The position numbers were made by a program, and so were the translations under genes. This document shows, piece after piece, positions 62,523 to 64,000 of a DNA stretch of 64,000 nucleotides (positions within the stretch are counted from its first letter, which is position 1; the number at the start of each line of letters is the position of its first letter). The notes under the pieces are model-generated. The model was not told the DNA's origin. It saw nothing but the letters and a program-made list of their open reading frames with translations, and did not search any database. The stretch lies in the NCBI GenBank assembly GCA_947258385.1, contig CAMYII010000105.1, forward strand, positions 62,001-126,000. The letters are read 5' to 3'. The DNA is from Acidiferrobacterales bacterium (GTDB lineage: Bacteria; Pseudomonadota; Gammaproteobacteria; Acidiferrobacterales; SZUA-150).

Positions 62523-64000
62523 CTAGTATTGTTCCCGGATGCGGATATCAGCGTGCGTATCAATAACGAGGCTCACCAATCCCTGTTGCATAAGCTCGAT
62601 TCGCTCTCCGGCTTCTTGCCACTCGCCTGTGATATCCCGGCTCTTCAAGGCCGCGGCCTCGGCGTGATCAACGCCGGGGCTATTCTCGATAACTTCGAAG
62701 ACTTCTGATAGATGAACGTCTCGTCCAAAGGGCCAACCTATTGCCCCATCTCCTGGACCACCTGTAAGGGGATGAAAAAACGCCTTCAAGTTAGCGGCTA
62801 GATCCGCTATCACCTGAGTGTTTGGACGCTGTTTGTTCGTCACGATTTCTGTCTCGACTTTGATATCAAGGTATGTCGGTCCCACCACGTGGTGACGGCA
62901 GGTGATTAAACGGCGCTCATCGAGGAATTCATATATCCTGTCGACTTCCTCCGCTGTCGGCATGGGTCTTTCGTCCTGCTTGTCCGGCACCACGATGATG
63001 CTGGCGTGGTCCGCTCGTACTTGCCGGTCCTCTTGTGCCGTCAGGTCCCACCCAGGCACACATTTCGCGCGTGCAAGCTTATAATCGGCGTGACCTAACA
63101 ACAGGCTCTCAAAATCGTCACTAGTAATTGCTCGATTCTTGGTTCTCAGCGCATCGATAGCAAACCGGCGGGCCTCGTCCAGGCCGGTGGGATGGCTTCC
63201 ATCGACAAGCCGTCCTTCCAAAGTGATAGCGGGCTCCATGCTTAAGTCATGCACAAACTGGAACTGCGTTTCCGCTGCGAGCTCACCAATCTCTCCTTGT
63301 GTCGCCTGATATGTCACAAGAATCTCGGCACCATGGGGTGGTATCATTCCGCTGCCGCCGCCGAACTGAATGCGGTTCATCCGCGCATCGACGGTAAAAT
63401 GTGTATCGTCGGGCCCTGAATCCAGCAGCGTCTCCCGAAAAGTCCATGGAACACTATCGACCATAACCGCCAGCTCAGCTGGAAGGTCCACTGCAATATT
63501 GGGCACAATGTGGGGAGTCGCAAGCGAAAAATGTTGAAAGGCCGTCCCGTCGCTAGTGCCGACTTTCTCTTTCTCTATCCTTGTCACTTGAACGCAAGAT
63601 ACTCGAGCTTCAAAGAACTCGCTTCCCTCGCGCAGCTGGCGCTTTAGAAGCACATCATGCCCAGTTTCAAAGCTCAAGGGTGGACGCCCATCCGCTCTAT
63701 CGGCAAGCAGTGCCGTTCCACGTAGTATCGCTTTTTCCCTGCCTAGCCCCTGAGCAACGATAAGCAGCGTTATACTCGCGGGACGTGCCGGGGAGAAGCT
63801 AGCGCCCAGCAGCTCCAAAAACCTTGCTTCGCTGACATCAGTCGAGCGGTTGATGCGGTAGATCATGGCCTCCGTTAACCAGGCAAATAGTTCTAGCAGT
63901 GTGATGCCCGGATCGGAGGCATTATGATTTGTCCAAACCGGCGCGTACCGGGGTATCAGTGCCCGGACTTCATGCATTAGATCGGTGAAGCCACGATCGT
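62523..64000 (-). CDS. Baseplate J/Cis11-like assembly protein (5' end outside window)
   Basis: At least 491 residues; the frame is open through the right edge (DRGFTDLMHEVRALIPRYAP), so the start lies outside. The stretch WTNHNASDPGITLLELFAWLTEAMIYRINR is the hallmark of the putative baseplate assembly (gpJ-like, TIGR02243) family. A central beta-domain (VDARMNRIQFGGGSGMIPPHGAEI) and the C-terminal VRADHASIIVVPDKQDERPMPTAEE and FHPLTGGPGDGAIGWPFGRDVHLSEVFE follow in family order. The protein forms the baseplate wedge of contractile tails. Sheath, tube and spike genes are expected upstream, beyond the window. Confidence 0.92.
   Translation of the reverse strand, partial: DRGFTDLMHEVRALIPRYAPVWTNHNASDPGITLLELFAWLTEAMIYRINRSTDVSEARFLELLGASFSPARPASITLLIVAQGLGREKAILRGTALLADRADGRPPLSFETGHDVLLKRQLREGSEFFEARVSCVQVTRIEKEKVGTSDGTAFQHFSLATPHIVPNIAVDLPAELAVMVDSVPWTFRETLLDSGPDDTHFTVDARMNRIQFGGGSGMIPPHGAEILVTYQATQGEIGELAAETQFQFVHDLSMEPAITLEGRLVDGSHPTGLDEARRFAIDALRTKNRAITSDDFESLLLGHADYKLARAKCVPGWDLTAQEDRQVRADHASIIVVPDKQDERPMPTAEEVDRIYEFLDERRLITCRHHVVGPTYLDIKVETEIVTNKQRPNTQVIADLAANLKAFFHPLTGGPGDGAIGWPFGRDVHLSEVFEVIENSPGVDHAEAAALKSRDITGEWQEAGERIELMQQGLVSLVIDTHADIRIREQY

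Overview
The window comes from an autotrophic gammaproteobacterium. Two canonical gammaproteobacterial runs of genes are present: trmJ-cysE-iscR-iscSUA-hscBA-fdx-iscX-ndk-rlmN-pilW-rodZ-hisS-yfgM-bamB-der, and guaB-guaA with xseA nearby. At the left edge is the end of a Calvin-Benson-Bassham (CBB) operon with a red-type (form IC-like) RuBisCO and its activase CbbX, followed by an unknown gene and a class II aldolase fused to a Dabb domain. A SoxK-like lipoprotein hints weakly at sulfur oxidation. No rRNA, tRNA, CRISPR array or transposase was recognised.

Layout. 0-4.3 kb: CBB genes, a PsiE-like gene with a disrupted 5' end, and a decayed OtnK-type kinase. 4.3-12 kb: guaBA, a 33-bp poly-G region, small lipoprotein, xseA, an M23 peptidase and der. 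12-27.2 kb: one long minus-strand housekeeping block for outer-membrane assembly, histidyl-tRNA synthetase, cell shape, pilus, RlmN, Ndk, the complete ISC iron-sulfur machinery, CysE and TrmJ. A rotting second cysteine desulfurase lies between iscR and iscS, and ispG is absent from its usual place between rodZ and hisS. 27.2-39.3 kb: suhB, a possible c-di-GMP-related protein, FdxA, an AddB/AddA-like helicase-nuclease pair and a YoaA/DinG helicase. 39.5-43.2 kb: a PotD-like periplasmic binding protein directly followed by a membrane GGDEF-EAL protein. This resembles the NspS-MbaA polyamine sensor of Vibrio cholerae and has a candidate sigma-54 promoter upstream.

43.2-64 kb is accessory DNA, all on the minus strand. 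Its promoter-distal part (43-51.4 kb) encodes a membrane alpha/beta-hydrolase, an SH3-NlpC/P60 hydrolase, an AT-rich cassette of a secreted trypsin-like protease plus two unknown envelope proteins, an amidase/holin lysis pair and a YegP-like protein. The part from 51.8 kb to the window end reads (in transcription order, from the right edge) as: baseplate J/Cis11-like protein, phage-tail-I/Cis12-like protein, a tail-associated protein ending in half a PKD domain, a five-Ig-domain fibre-like protein beginning with the other half and ending in a K/E-rich helix, two adjacent ATP-grasp-type proteins (one apparently a pseudoenzyme), a 1,340-residue protein with five glycosyltransferase domains, and a single GT2. 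This looks like the edge of an extracellular contractile injection system or other phage-tail-like particle with its own modification module. Sheath, tube and AAA+ genes would lie beyond the window. This tail-protein/ATP-grasp/multi-glycosyltransferase association is the best candidate here for an undescribed system.

All calls rest on reading the translated sequence and recognising families by eye. No database search was run.
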